Assembly: GCA_947503435.1 (NCBI GenBank) | Contig: CANNDL010000003.1 | Coordinates: forward strand, 124,001 to 188,000 | Source of the DNA: an uncultured Kangiella sp. | Lineage (GTDB): Bacteria; Pseudomonadota; Gammaproteobacteria; Enterobacterales; Kangiellaceae | DNA length: 64,000 bases | Reading direction: 5' to 3' | Shown here: positions 44,820 to 53,735 of the stretch, piece after piece | Layout of the letters: each line of letters begins with the position of its first letter | How positions within the stretch are numbered: the stretch's first letter is position 1 | The notes under the pieces: model-generated | Database searches by the model: none | What the model saw: the letters and a program-made list of their open reading frames with translations, nothing else | What the model was told of the DNA's origin: nothing | Translations under genes and position numbers: made by a program

Positions 44820-45375
44820 TAGTTGGGTTCCTTCTTTTAATGTATTTTTCTGGAGCCAAAACTTCAATTACATCACCATCTGCGGCAAAACCATAACAAG
44901 AATCTAACAACCCATCAGTAACGGGAAACTTGCCATCCTGACCAAAAGTTAAATAAGGATAAATGGCTTGAATAGCCGTGGTTGCCATAGGTCTTAGTAG
45001 TTCAACAATATGCGAGCAGCCCGCAACACTGCCAATTTTCTGTTTTGCAGCTTGCATCCAGCCACTCTGGATTTTCAGCCCTTCCAATAGAGCTACATTA
45101 AGCTCGATATCTGGACAACGCTTAAAAGGCGTAGTGATTAAACTTGCTTCTGCTTTCTTAATCACTAAATTCGTATCAACAGTTAAGCGTAACCAAATAT
45201 CATGAACTAACTCGCCAACAGGTAAAATACCACGCTGTAAAGTTGGAAAAGGATAAGCCTTTTTGTCGATCAAGTTAGCTTCAATGTCCCATAGGCCATC
45301 TTGGCGCAGATAGGCGTTCGGTCTAATACGTCTTTGGTGAATTAGTTTTCGTGTTTGAGGTTTCGATAAACTCAT
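44809..45375 (-). CDS. DUF2889 family protein
   Basis: 188 residues: RPNAYLRQDGLWDIEANLIDKKAYPFPT.. and LRLTVDTNLVIKKAEASLITTPFKRCPDIE, then a GCSHIVELLRPMATTAIQAI block. Function unknown; it is coupled to yqcC by an 11-base overlap. Confidence 0.82.
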   Translation of the reverse strand: MSLSKPQTRKLIHQRRIRPNAYLRQDGLWDIEANLIDKKAYPFPTLQRGILPVGELVHDIWLRLTVDTNLVIKKAEASLITTPFKRCPDIELNVALLEGLKIQSGWMQAAKQKIGSVAGCSHIVELLRPMATTAIQAIYPYLTFGQDGKFPVTDGLLDSCYGFAADGDVIEVLAPEKYIKRRNPTNAD

Positions 45376-45433
45376 GTAACTATTATTGATAGGCTAAGAA
45401 TGATTTACAAGCATTTCATGATAGACAGCCATG

Positions 45434-45970
45434 CTAGCAACTTTTATTACAATTTTTTCGCTCATAATCTAGCAAATTACCTTGGTTGTCATAATTAAAA
45501 TGGCAACAATCGTCATAGCTCTTTTTTAGCATCTGACGGCTTTTCTGCACCCTTGATTTTAAGGTAGAGTAGCTAACACCCAACTGCTCGGCATGGTCCT
45601 TTTGTGACACTTGGTTTATATCAACCGCCATTAGCAGATCTGCATTTTCAGACGGCAAAGATTGAATAAAAGGTAATATACACGCAGCTAACTCAGATTG
45701 AACATTTACTGACTCTTCAACAAAAATAGTATCCAACTCATCAACTATTTCAGGTTTGAATTTGCGGTAATAATCGATAACAGAATTGTGCGCAATTTTA
45801 AATAACCATGGCTTTAAGCCCGCTTCAGACTCCAGACTATCCAACTTTAAGTAAGTTTTGAGTAATACCTCCTGCAATAAATCATCCACCTCATCTGGTT
45901 GACTAACTTTATTAGCCAAATAACCTTTTAAGGCTCCTCGATAATCTGTCCAAATTTGCTCAAAACTCAT
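45434..45970 (-). CDS. sigZ: SigZ-type ECF RNA polymerase sigma factor
   Basis: 178 residues: sigma region 2 (EVDDLLQEVLLKTYLKL..LKPWLFKIAHNSVIDYYRK, about 25-75) and region 4 (about 105-150, QKDHAEQLGVSYSTLKSRVQKSRQ). The tail carries CC (155-156), DNQGNLLDYE and two final cysteines (174, 178), as in other SigZ proteins, and could bind metal or sense thiols. No anti-sigma factor gene is adjacent. Divergent from arsH with 130 bases between the starts. Confidence 0.88.
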   Translation of the reverse strand: MSFEQIWTDYRGALKGYLANKVSQPDEVDDLLQEVLLKTYLKLDSLESEAGLKPWLFKIAHNSVIDYYRKFKPEIVDELDTIFVEESVNVQSELAACILPFIQSLPSENADLLMAVDINQVSQKDHAEQLGVSYSTLKSRVQKSRQMLKKSYDDCCHFNYDNQGNLLDYERKNCNKSC

Positions 45971-46100
45971 GAGTTAAACTCACTTTTTGTCTTATATCTG
46001 TACTGTTGTGGGAAGTATCGCATAAATTTTAAATATTTTTCGTCTTTTTCAGTTGTCTCTCGTCTTTATTAGTATAAATAATTTTATTTTGGAGATATCC
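45971..46100. promoter_or_regulatory. Shared sigZ-arsH promoter region
   Basis: 130 bases between divergent starts. Two copies of CGTCTTT lie exactly 20 bases apart (46041 and 46061), both upstream of arsH; CGTC is a common -10 core of ECF promoters. A sigma-70-like TATAAA lies at 46073-46078. No clear ArsR-type dyad was recognised. Confidence 0.45.
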
Positions 46101-46835
46101 ATGAACAACACAGTCCAGATCGATCTACCCAATTTAGTAACCGCCGCTTTAGATAAACCTAGCTACGAGAAGCTACAAATTAAGCAGCCTTCTACTCATG
46201 CTCCGCGCATTCTTTTGCTGTATGGTTCATTGCGCGAAAAGTCCTTTAGTCGAGGTGTAATTGAAGAAAGCGAACGCATTTTAAAGATGCTCGGCGCAGA
46301 GGTGAAAATATTCAACCCTAAAGGACTACCCTTCCCGGATGAAGCCGATGAAAGCCATCCTAAAGTGAAAGAACTACGTGAACTGGTTACTTGGTCAGAA
46401 GGTCAAGTTTGGTGTTCGCCAGAGCGCCATGGTTCTATGACTGGCATTATGAAAACACAAATTGATTGGATCCCTCTCTCTATCGGAGCGGTCCGTCCCA
46501 CTCAAGGAAAAACACTAGCGATTATGCAGGTTGAGGGCGGCTCTCAATCATTTAATACTGTAAATCAACTACGAGTTTTAGGACGCTGGATGCGGATGTT
46601 AACCATTCCTAACCAGTCCTCTGTCGCGAAAGCTTGGAGTGAATTTGATGACAACTATCGTATGCAAGATTCATCGTTTTACGATCGAATTGTTGATGTA
46701 TTAGAAGAGCTCGTAAAATTTACTCTTCTTACTCGAGATAACAAAGACTACCTAGTCAGCCGCTATTCAGAGCGCAAAGAAGAACTTACAAAACGCGACT
46801 GCTGTAACGTTGATTGCTGTGTTGCCAATATGTAA
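46101..46835 (+). CDS. arsH: ArsH-type NADPH-dependent FMN reductase / organoarsenical oxidase
   Basis: 244 residues from the ATG at 46101 (GGAG 6 bases upstream). Flavodoxin-like fold with [11 protein letters not shown] at the FMN phosphate and [18 protein letters not shown], which is diagnostic. ArsH oxidises trivalent organoarsenicals and detoxifies arsenicals or redox cyclers. The C-terminus carries an odd Cys-rich tail [12 protein letters not shown] (233-244). No arsR, arsB or arsC gene is in the window, so it stands alone apart from sigZ. Confidence 0.92.
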   Translation: MNNTVQIDLPNLVTAALDKPSYEKLQIKQPSTHAPRILLLYGSLREKSFSRGVIEESERILKMLGAEVKIFNPKGLPFPDEADESHPKVKELRELVTWSEGQVWCSPERHGSMTGIMKTQIDWIPLSIGAVRPTQGKTLAIMQVEGGSQSFNTVNQLRVLGRWMRMLTIPNQSSVAKAWSEFDDNYRMQDSSFYDRIVDVLEELVKFTLLTRDNKDYLVSRYSERKEELTKRDCCNVDCCVANM

Positions 46836-46837
46836 AT

Positions 46838-46863
46838 AAAAAAGCCCGCATTTGCGGGCTTAA
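46838..46863. terminator. Bidirectional terminator between arsH and the TonB receptor
   Basis: 8-bp stem AAGCCCGC/GCGGGCTT (46842-46861) with a 4-base loop. T-rich on the minus strand; weaker on the plus strand. Lies between convergent stops. Confidence 0.88.
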
Positions 46864-46880
46864 TAAATGTAGCCTCTTAA

Positions 46881-49064
46881 TTAAAAGTTAAATACCAAGC
46901 CTACACGTGCGTGGCGGTCTTTAACCGGACGCGCACCATAGGGCTGGCGACCAGCAATACCATCTTCATTGAGTAGGTTATCTATCGTTGCAAAAATACT
47001 AGTTGAATCGTTAACTTGATATTCCGCCGATAAGTCGACAACTAGCAAATCATCAGTTTTTAAAAACTGCGTACAAACAGCTTTAGTACAAACACCATCT
47101 ACATATTGGATAGCACTTAAGAGACTCCACTGACCATTGTCATACCCGAAGCTAAACTGAGCTTGGTTTTCTGGAATGTAAGGAATAGAATCGCCTGCAT
47201 TAACGTCCCCCCAAGCATCACTGTCGAATGAGCGCTGGAATTCCGAGTCAGTATAAGTATAAGCAAAACGTGCTGGCCAGTTTTTCGCGAACTCACCCTG
47301 AATTGATAGTTCAATGCCTTGCGTTTTGGCCTTCCCGCCATTAGTTTTGTCGCCTTGCAAATCTTCTTCACAACCATTAGCTAAAGTACATTCACCAAGA
47401 ATATTATCGTAATCATTTGCAAAAGCGATTAACTCACTGTTGTATTGCTCGCCAGAAAAGCGAATACCGAATTCATAGTTCCAGCTTTCTTCGGCTTTAT
47501 CACCAGTATTATTTCCTGGAGGTGCGAAGCCTTTATTTACACCAATTAAGAGTGAAGTAGTTTCATTTACTGACCATAAAGCACCCATACCAGGTAAAAC
47601 TTCTGAAACCGAGTTTTCACGAATGCTTGGAGTTAAAGATCGGTTTGGCGTGCTCCAGTTTTCACGTTTTAACTCGACATCTTCAAAACGAACGCCTGGG
47701 GTTAAAATCCAGTTGCCAACACTGATAGTATCTTGAATATACAAAGATTTAGCTTCAGCGGATTGAATGCGATTACCCGCCTCACCCCAAACTCCAACAT
47801 TGGAAACAGTTAGTTGACCATTGGATTGCGTATAGTCGCCATCGCGTTGGAAACGATCTTCTTCATCTTTATGCAAGCGTGCGCCAAATGCTAATTCATG
47901 GCGTGCATCACCAGCACTGAATTCATACCCGAAATCAAGCTGTACACCGCGACTTAAATAGGCACGATTATTATCACGAATGGTTAAAGCACCAATAGCA
48001 GAATCACCGCCATTTAAAATCGTTTGATAATAACTTGCGTTAGCGTCATTTTGGTTAACACTATTAATAATATTGGTTAACGACTGACCGTCTAGTTTTG
48101 CTAACTTAAACCAATTACGCTTTGTTTCGTTTCGATAAGCAGTCACTTTAGTATCGAAACCATTGTTAAAATCTAAATAGTAGGAAGCCATGATTTGGTC
48201 GTGTTCACCCATGAAGTTATCCAACTGGGTTACACTGTATAAACGATGTGGGCTCACAGCATAATCGGCATCTGACAAACCTAGATACGTTTGATCGGAA
48301 TCTTCATCGGAATGCTGCAATTTCAAATCAAACTGCTGGTAAATATCTGCACCCATTTCGCTGTTAAAACGTAACTTTGCAACATAATCTTCTTTATCAA
48401 AACCAGTATCACTGTTTGAACTAGTAATGGTTTTAAAACCATCGTATACGTGCTTATTGGCTTCAATCAAGTAACCAAAGTTTTCACTTGAATCGGTATA
48501 ATAGCCATAAAGCTGCTGATCACCATCTTGACCAAAACCTAATTTGATCTGCCCTTCCGCTTCACTAGCAATAGGGCGCGTTAGAAAATTAATAGCACCA
48601 CCAACCGTAAATGGACCATATTGAATCGAAGCTGCACCTTTTAAAACCTCTAAACCCGCTATGCGATCAAAAGTTGGGAAATAATATGCTGACGATGCTG
48701 CATAAGGTGCTGGGGCAATCAAAACACCATCTTCCATTAAAGTAATATGGCCAGAGCGCTCGGTAGGCGTACCTCGCAAGCCAATATTTGGGCGCAAGCC
48801 TAAGCCGTCTTCTTGTTGGATATATACACCTGGCAACTGCTGCAATATTTTAGTCGCATCGGAATATTTCATTTCTTCTATTTGCTTGGCATCAACGACA
48901 ATTGCCGATCCTGGAACGTCTTTTGCTGCATGTTTGCTACCAATAATAGTAACTACGTTAGAGCTATTTTGATCTTTTTGAGTTTCCTCTGCATCCAATT
49001 GATTGGCATTTAACACAGAAATAACCGCGAATGCAGTTAAGGTAAGTTGAGTTTTAAGGTTCAT
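46881..49064 (-). CDS. TonB-dependent receptor, FecA-like
   Basis: 727 residues: signal peptide (about 1-25), a TonB-box-like VVTIIG (38-43), plug domain (KILQQLPGVYIQQEDGLGLRPNIGLRGT..MEDGVLIAPAPYA) and a 22-strand barrel ending in VGLVFNF. SDQTYLGLSDADY and the AYRNETKRNWFKL segment resemble the ferric-citrate branch. There is no N-terminal signalling extension and no fecIR pair nearby. A Fur box overlaps its promoter, so it is presumably iron-repressed; substrate is inferred, not proven. Confidence 0.9.
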   Translation of the reverse strand: MNLKTQLTLTAFAVISVLNANQLDAEETQKDQNSSNVVTIIGSKHAAKDVPGSAIVVDAKQIEEMKYSDATKILQQLPGVYIQQEDGLGLRPNIGLRGTPTERSGHITLMEDGVLIAPAPYAASSAYYFPTFDRIAGLEVLKGAASIQYGPFTVGGAINFLTRPIASEAEGQIKLGFGQDGDQQLYGYYTDSSENFGYLIEANKHVYDGFKTITSSNSDTGFDKEDYVAKLRFNSEMGADIYQQFDLKLQHSDEDSDQTYLGLSDADYAVSPHRLYSVTQLDNFMGEHDQIMASYYLDFNNGFDTKVTAYRNETKRNWFKLAKLDGQSLTNIINSVNQNDANASYYQTILNGGDSAIGALTIRDNNRAYLSRGVQLDFGYEFSAGDARHELAFGARLHKDEEDRFQRDGDYTQSNGQLTVSNVGVWGEAGNRIQSAEAKSLYIQDTISVGNWILTPGVRFEDVELKRENWSTPNRSLTPSIRENSVSEVLPGMGALWSVNETTSLLIGVNKGFAPPGNNTGDKAEESWNYEFGIRFSGEQYNSELIAFANDYDNILGECTLANGCEEDLQGDKTNGGKAKTQGIELSIQGEFAKNWPARFAYTYTDSEFQRSFDSDAWGDVNAGDSIPYIPENQAQFSFGYDNGQWSLLSAIQYVDGVCTKAVCTQFLKTDDLLVVDLSAEYQVNDSTSIFATIDNLLNEDGIAGRQPYGARPVKDRHARVGLVFNF

Positions 49065-49102
49065 TGCGCACTCTTTAAATGGTTGTTATTTAAGACGAGC
49101 GC

Positions 49103-49135
49103 ATTATAGATCTAAATGATAATGATTATCAATTA
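49103..49135 (-). promoter_or_regulatory. Fur-controlled promoter of the TonB receptor
   Basis: On the minus strand, TTGATA, an 18-base spacer and TATAAT (49103-49108) form a strong sigma-70 promoter. The palindrome GATAAT-n-ATTATC (49118-49130), with AT-rich flanks, is a near-consensus Fur box covering the -35 and spacer. Confidence 0.88.
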
Positions 49136-49158
49136 GATTCTTAATTAAAATTTATATT

Positions 49159-49188
49159 TTGAGTATTGAGCTTGTAATGTTCTATAAT
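49159..49188 (+). promoter_or_regulatory. Predicted promoter of the lipoprotein-greB unit
   Basis: TTGAGT (49159-49164), 18-base spacer, TATAAT (49183-49188), then a leader of about 20 bases before the lipoprotein start. Confidence 0.6.
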
Positions 49189-49215
49189 AACCACTTATCC
49201 AAAATAGGGTTTATT

Positions 49216-49440
49216 ATGAAAAAATCTTTATTATTCAACTGCTTACTGATCACGCTTGCAATTACTGGTTGTTCAGATGAGCCTAAAGAAAGTGATAAAT
49301 TGCTGTCCGATTATAAAAAGCAGCAATTAGAAAAAGCCCAAAAAGTAGAAGATGAGATGAATAAACGCATCGAGAACCTTAATAAACAGCTAGATGAACT
49401 TGAAGAAAAAAAGAAAGACGACCCCAATAACTCTATCTAA
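49216..49440 (+). CDS. Small lipoprotein with coiled coil
   Basis: 74 residues from the ATG at 49216: signal peptide MKKSLLFNCLLITLAITGC with lipobox Cys19 and Ser after it, predicting outer-membrane retention. The rest (about 30-70) is a heptad-rich Glu/Lys coiled coil (EKAQKVEDEMNKRIENLNKQ) and a polar end. It resembles small Lpp-type proteins but is unrelated in sequence. Probably cotranscribed with greB, 11 bases downstream. Confidence 0.78.
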   Translation: MKKSLLFNCLLITLAITGCSDEPKESDKLLSDYKKQQLEKAQKVEDEMNKRIENLNKQLDELEEKKKDDPNNSI

Positions 49441-49451
49441 AAGTCAAAACC

Positions 49452-49934
49452 ATGAAGCGAACCAATCTCATCACCTTATCGGGCGCTACTACCCTGCGCA
49501 ACGAACTGGCACATATAGTAAGAACTTTAAGACCTGAAGTCACCAAAGCGTTAGGCGTAGCAGCGGCAGAAGGTGATCGCAGCGAAAATGCGGAGTACAT
49601 TTATCGTAAAAAACAACTCAGAGAAATTGATAGACGTTTGCGTTACTTACAAAAGCGTTGCGAAGAATTCCAAGTAGTCGAGCATAAACCTAAGGATCAA
49701 GATACGGTTTTCTTCGGCGCGGAAGTCACTCTAGAAGCTGAAGATGGCTCAGAAGTTATGTATCGTATCGTAGGCTCTGACGAATTTGATCAAGAGTCAC
49801 ACTATATAAGTATTGACTCCCCTATGGCGAGAGCTTTATTAAAAAGGCAATTGGACGATGCGGTACGGGTTCAATTACCCGAAGGGCATAAAGATTATTG
49901 GATAACCGCTATTTTTTATCCCGAATTGGGTTAA
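49452..49934 (+). CDS. greB: Transcript cleavage factor GreB
   Basis: 160 residues; N-terminal coiled coil with the GDRSENAEYIYRKKQLREID tip, whose acidic pair enters the RNA polymerase secondary channel, and the C-terminal FKBP-like domain ending SHYISIDSPMARALL. Length and the YIYRKKQLREIDRR block favour GreB over GreA. Ends 3 bases before the convergent DUF6265 stop. Confidence 0.95.
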   Translation: MKRTNLITLSGATTLRNELAHIVRTLRPEVTKALGVAAAEGDRSENAEYIYRKKQLREIDRRLRYLQKRCEEFQVVEHKPKDQDTVFFGAEVTLEAEDGSEVMYRIVGSDEFDQESHYISIDSPMARALLKRQLDDAVRVQLPEGHKDYWITAIFYPELG

Positions 49935-49937
49935 GCA

Positions 49938-50459
49938 TTAATTCTTAACCCTTTTATAACTAAGCGGCTGTTCTTTGACACTACCATCTTTGTAACTCAT
50001 GACGATATAGCCATCGATGGTATTCGCATCTTTTTGGTAGAAACTTAAACCTGAAAAGTGAACGGCATTTTCTTCCAGCTTCACCAACTTAAACTTAATG
50101 AAGTCTTCTTTGGATTCCCAAGCAGTAAAGTCAGCGCTAAAGTGCTTTACTAGTAAAGCTAAACTATCATTCTCTTCAATAAGTAACAGAATTTCATAGA
50201 AAGAAACGCCTTTTTCCTGATCATAGAGCTTAAACATTCCCACCATGGTATTAGCCGACTCAGGATTCCAGACTTCTTCAAATTTACTACCAAAGGCAGT
50301 ACCTTCCCACGAACCCACTAGCCACTTAACATCCTGTAAATTGGCTTTCGGTTGAGACTCACCTTCGCTTAGTTTATAGGTATTTTCTGTGCGTTTTTCT
50401 GCAGCAATACTACCAAATGCCACAAAGCATAAAGACCATAATAGTGTTTTAAATTTCAT
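49938..50459 (-). CDS. DUF6265-type secreted protein
   Basis: 173 residues with a signal peptide (about 1-20, ending GSIAAE). VKWLVGSWEGTAFGSKFEEVWNPES..NTMVGMFKL is the family core, a small beta-barrel of lipocalin-like type. Function unknown. GGAGAG ribosome-binding site. Confidence 0.78.
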   Translation of the reverse strand: MKFKTLLWSLCFVAFGSIAAEKRTENTYKLSEGESQPKANLQDVKWLVGSWEGTAFGSKFEEVWNPESANTMVGMFKLYDQEKGVSFYEILLLIEENDSLALLVKHFSADFTAWESKEDFIKFKLVKLEENAVHFSGLSFYQKDANTIDGYIVMSYKDGSVKEQPLSYKRVKN

Positions 50460-50525
50460 AAGTTTCTCTCCTTTGTCATTTATATTAAAGACGTATGAAA
50501 CAGAAAGAAATAGACAGTCTATAAA

Positions 50526-50933
50526 TTATTGCGGATCTGATTTAGGATCTTTTTTATTTTCCGGAGCAAACCTTTTTCCTAGAGCATCTTTAACGGCATT
50601 AAGACTTTTCTCGGTTAACTCGCCTGTTTTTAGTTCATTGACCAAGGTATCTTCTACCACCTTAGCTGCATCATCAACTGTCATCATGCCTTTTTTATAA
50701 GAGCGGCTGTGCTTAAATAAATTTATGTGGTGATCTGTACGGCGGCCAAATGCCATCAACTTCTCAAAATGAGATTCTTTCTTAGGTCCATCATGACTTA
50801 AATCTAAAATATAACAAACGATGGCCACAGGACTTAACAGCAAATCTCTAGCTGCGTCCGCGAATAATTTTAATTGGAACAATAACAATTCGCGTGTTTT
50901 TTCCCAAATGTTCTGCTTCTCTTCTTTAGTCAT
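50526..50933 (-). CDS. Unknown protein coupled to the Smr gene
   Basis: 135 residues; one hydrophobic segment (LLLSPVAIVCYILDLSHDG, about 31-48) and a charged C-terminus. Start overlaps the Smr-gene stop by one base, so it is translated from the same message. I do not recognise a family; conserved next to smrA in related bacteria would be the check. Confidence 0.65.
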   Translation of the reverse strand: MTKEEKQNIWEKTRELLLFQLKLFADAARDLLLSPVAIVCYILDLSHDGPKKESHFEKLMAFGRRTDHHINLFKHSRSYKKGMMTVDDAAKVVEDTLVNELKTGELTEKSLNAVKDALGKRFAPENKKDPKSDPQ

Positions 50934-51511
50934 TAATACTTCCTATTATATTTTTCGCGATTCTCTTGTTTTGCCCATTCACTTTTCTTGAGCATAACAT
51001 AAACCGATCCTAACCCACCGTGCTTAGGTTGTGCACTATGAAAAGCGATAACATCTGTAACTTCTTGTAACCAATGATTAACGTGGCTTTTAATCACCGC
51101 TTGAGGTTCACTTCGTTCGCCTTTACCGTGAGTAATCAATAATAAGCGTTTATCTTTCTTTTTACAGTTCTGAATAAAATAAAAAACATCATCCCGCGCC
51201 TCTTTAACAGTGCGCCTATGTAAATCGATTGAGGCCTCTATTGAATACTTCCCTAAACGCATATTTTTATACACAATCTCTTGAACGCCATCTTTTTTGA
51301 ATTCCAACCAATCATCCGGCTTGACCATTTCAACAAAGCCGGTGGTCAATGGATTAGGATCATGATTGGGCTTTCTACCAATTGCATCTTTTTGGCGAGC
51401 TTGTTGTGCTAGTGTTAACTCATCATTTTTTTGGTGTAAATTAACTTGATCATTCTCAAGTTTCTTTACTCCTGTTAACTCTTTTTTAAATAAATCGAAA
51501 TCGTCTGACAT
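50933..51511 (-). CDS. smrA: Smr-domain protein (SmrA-like endonuclease)
   Basis: 192 residues: a DUF-type N-terminal extension (about 1-95) and an Smr domain from IDLHRRTVKEARDDV to ITHGKGERSEPQAVIKSHV..HSAQPKHGGLGSVYVML. LHRRT and THGKG are the two catalytic/nucleic-acid binding signatures. RNA or ribosome quality control is plausible for such stand-alone Smr proteins. Confidence 0.9.
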   Translation of the reverse strand: MSDDFDLFKKELTGVKKLENDQVNLHQKNDELTLAQQARQKDAIGRKPNHDPNPLTTGFVEMVKPDDWLEFKKDGVQEIVYKNMRLGKYSIEASIDLHRRTVKEARDDVFYFIQNCKKKDKRLLLITHGKGERSEPQAVIKSHVNHWLQEVTDVIAFHSAQPKHGGLGSVYVMLKKSEWAKQENREKYNRKY

Positions 51512-51529
51512 AATATTTTGATACTTACT

Positions 51530-53416
51530 TTATAACGCCTCACGTATAGCTTCTAAAGCTTCCCAGCGCTCAAACTTATTCTCTAAATCGTACGTTAATT
51601 GCGCCATTAATTCATTGGCTTCAGTAATTTTTTCTTTTTGTTGTTGATAAAAATCTGCTTGGCCCATAGTAGTTTGCAAAGTTTCAATTTTAGATTCCAA
51701 ATCAGCAATTGCTGCAGGTAAATCATCAAGTTCTCGTTGCTCTTTGTAGCTCAGTTTTTTAACTAGTTTCTTAATGTCTTTTTTAGGGGCATTTTGTTTA
51801 GAAGACTGCTTTTTAACGGTAGTTCCTCCATTTTTCTCCCTTTGCCGCAACCAATCATCATAACCGCCAACATATTCTTGTACCTTTCCATCACCTTCAA
51901 ACACGATACTACTAGTCACCACATTATTTAAAAAGTCCCGATCGTGAGAAACCACCAAAATAGTGCCTGGATAGGCGTCTAACATCTCTTCCACTAACTC
52001 CAAAGTTTCCACGTCAAGATCATTGGTCGGCTCATCTAGAATTAAGAAATTAGATGGCTTAGCCAATAACTTTGCCATTAATAAACGGTTTCGCTCACCA
52101 CCCGACAATGCCGTAATTGGAGCTCTTGCTCTTTCTGGAGTAAACAAAAAATCCTGCATATAACTAATGACATGACGATCTTTACCATTAATGGTCATCA
52201 TATCTTTGCCATCAGATACATTATCTTGTGCCGAAAGCTTTTCATTCAGCTGAGCACGATGCTGATCGAAATAAGCGACCTCTAGCTTGGTACCCAAATT
52301 CACTTCACCATGATCTGGTGCTAATTTCCCAAGCAGAATATTGATTAAGGTAGTTTTACCGGTTCCGTTTGGCCCAATGATACCAATTCTATCGCCGCGC
52401 ATAATAATAGTAGAAAAGTCTTCAATTAAAAGCCTACCTTCATATTCTTTACGAATATTAGTCGCTTCAATAACTTTCTTGCCAGACGCTTCGCTTTTTT
52501 GCACCTGCATATTAACGTTGCCAATCAAGTTTCGTCTTTCTGCTCTTTCACGGCGTGCGGCCTCTAAACGCCGAACGCGACCTTCGTTACGAGTGCGACG
52601 CGCCTTAATCCCTTGACGGATCCAGACCTCTTCTTGTGCTAACTTCTTATCAAACTCTGCGTTGGATTTTTCTTCCGCCGCTAACGCTTCAGCTTTATGG
52701 CGTAAGTACTTATCATAATTTCCGGGCCATGAGGTCAACTGACCTCGATCGATTTCAACGATTCGAGTAGCAAGATTTTTTAAGAATCGACGATCGTGGG
52801 TAATAAATAAGATACTGCCTTCGTAAGCTTTTAAGAATCCTTCTAGCCACTCAATCGACTCAATATCCAAATGGTTAGTGGGTTCGTCCAACAATAAAAT
52901 ATCAGGCTGTTTGACCAAGGCTTGCGCTAATAAAACTCGACGCTTCATACCGCCCGATAACTCAGAGAAGGCTTTTTCACCATCAAGACTTAAGCGCTTG
53001 ATAACGGTTTCAACCTTTTGATCTAAGCCCCAACCATCGATTTCTTCTATCTTTTGCTGTACCTGAGCCATTTTTTCAAATGACTCCATATCCGTTTGTT
53101 GGGTTAAGTGATGAAATTCTTGCAGCAATCTTCCTGCTTCGCCAAGCCCTGATGCTACAACATCAAATACACTTCCATCAGTGCCACTAGGGACTTCTTG
53201 AGTCAGCTTGGCGACTTTAACACCTTGTAAAAAGCGTAACTTGCCATCATCAGGAGTAATTTCGCCATTCAAAACTTTCAATAGAGTAGATTTTCCCACC
53301 CCATTACGGCCGATCAAACAAACGCGCTCACCACGCTCAATACTAAAATCGACTTTGTCGAGTAAGGCAGGACCGCCATAACTGACTTCAACTTGGTTTA
53401 AGGTAACTAATGCCAT
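51530..53416 (-). CDS. uup: ABC-F ATPase Uup
   Basis: 628 residues; two ABC domains with Walker A GRNGVGKSTLL and GPNGTGKTTLI, two LSGG signatures, and LLDEPTNHLDIES; arm and linker between them; C-terminal coiled coil (about 555-628) typical of Uup. Acts on the ribosome or branched DNA intermediates. Last residues LEAIREAL. Confidence 0.95.
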   Translation of the reverse strand: MALVTLNQVEVSYGGPALLDKVDFSIERGERVCLIGRNGVGKSTLLKVLNGEITPDDGKLRFLQGVKVAKLTQEVPSGTDGSVFDVVASGLGEAGRLLQEFHHLTQQTDMESFEKMAQVQQKIEEIDGWGLDQKVETVIKRLSLDGEKAFSELSGGMKRRVLLAQALVKQPDILLLDEPTNHLDIESIEWLEGFLKAYEGSILFITHDRRFLKNLATRIVEIDRGQLTSWPGNYDKYLRHKAEALAAEEKSNAEFDKKLAQEEVWIRQGIKARRTRNEGRVRRLEAARRERAERRNLIGNVNMQVQKSEASGKKVIEATNIRKEYEGRLLIEDFSTIIMRGDRIGIIGPNGTGKTTLINILLGKLAPDHGEVNLGTKLEVAYFDQHRAQLNEKLSAQDNVSDGKDMMTINGKDRHVISYMQDFLFTPERARAPITALSGGERNRLLMAKLLAKPSNFLILDEPTNDLDVETLELVEEMLDAYPGTILVVSHDRDFLNNVVTSSIVFEGDGKVQEYVGGYDDWLRQREKNGGTTVKKQSSKQNAPKKDIKKLVKKLSYKEQRELDDLPAAIADLESKIETLQTTMGQADFYQQQKEKITEANELMAQLTYDLENKFERWEALEAIREAL

Positions 53417-53494
53417 GGAAATAATAAGAATATTCTTGTAGTAACATTTTAACTTAAATACTGAGGAATAACTTGTATTTAATTTAGAATAGGC

Positions 53495-53522
53495 TTGCCA
53501 AAAAACAGGCTTAAGGTAAAAT
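53495..53522 (+). promoter_or_regulatory. tRNA promoter
   Basis: TTGCCA (53495-53500), 16-base spacer, TAAAAT (53517-53522), then a GCGC discriminator, a pattern of stringently controlled stable-RNA promoters. Confidence 0.7.
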
Positions 53523-53558
53523 GCGCTTTCTTCAGGACTTGCTCCTGTGATAAAGAGA

Positions 53559-53635
53559 GGGCCCGTAGCTCAGTTGGTTAGAGCATCCGACTCATAATCG
53601 GCAGGTCCCCCGTTCAAGTCGGGGCGGGCCCACCA
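53559..53635 (+). tRNA. tRNA with CAT anticodon, probably tRNA-Ile2 (lysidine) rather than tRNA-Met
   Basis: 77 bases with encoded CCA. Anticodon CAT at 53593-53595. The acceptor stem GGGCCCG/CGGGCCC carries C4-G69 and C5-G68, the pairs TilS uses in E. coli tRNA-Ile2, whereas tRNA-Met has U4-A69, A5-U68. The body resembles E. coli ileX. Position 27 (U) and 43 (C) at the end of the anticodon stem do not pair; the other stem pairs are intact. No other CAT tRNA is visible here for comparison. Confidence 0.9.
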
Positions 53636-53735
53636 CTTATCTCTTTGCTCATACTCAATTATAGTCAAATTCAGAATCCAACTCGCTCTTAACATCCTGA
53701 GGCACTACACTTTCCCTTCAAGAACTGAATACGGC

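Noticed and set aside
44653-44907. Two overlapping plus-strand frames of 66-84 codons
   Set aside because: Both are antisense to yqcC/DUF2889, whose conserved motifs settle the coding strand.
53559-53635. Plain tRNA-Met assignment
   Set aside because: Anticodon fits, but C4-G69 and C5-G68 match tRNA-Ile2; kept as the alternative.
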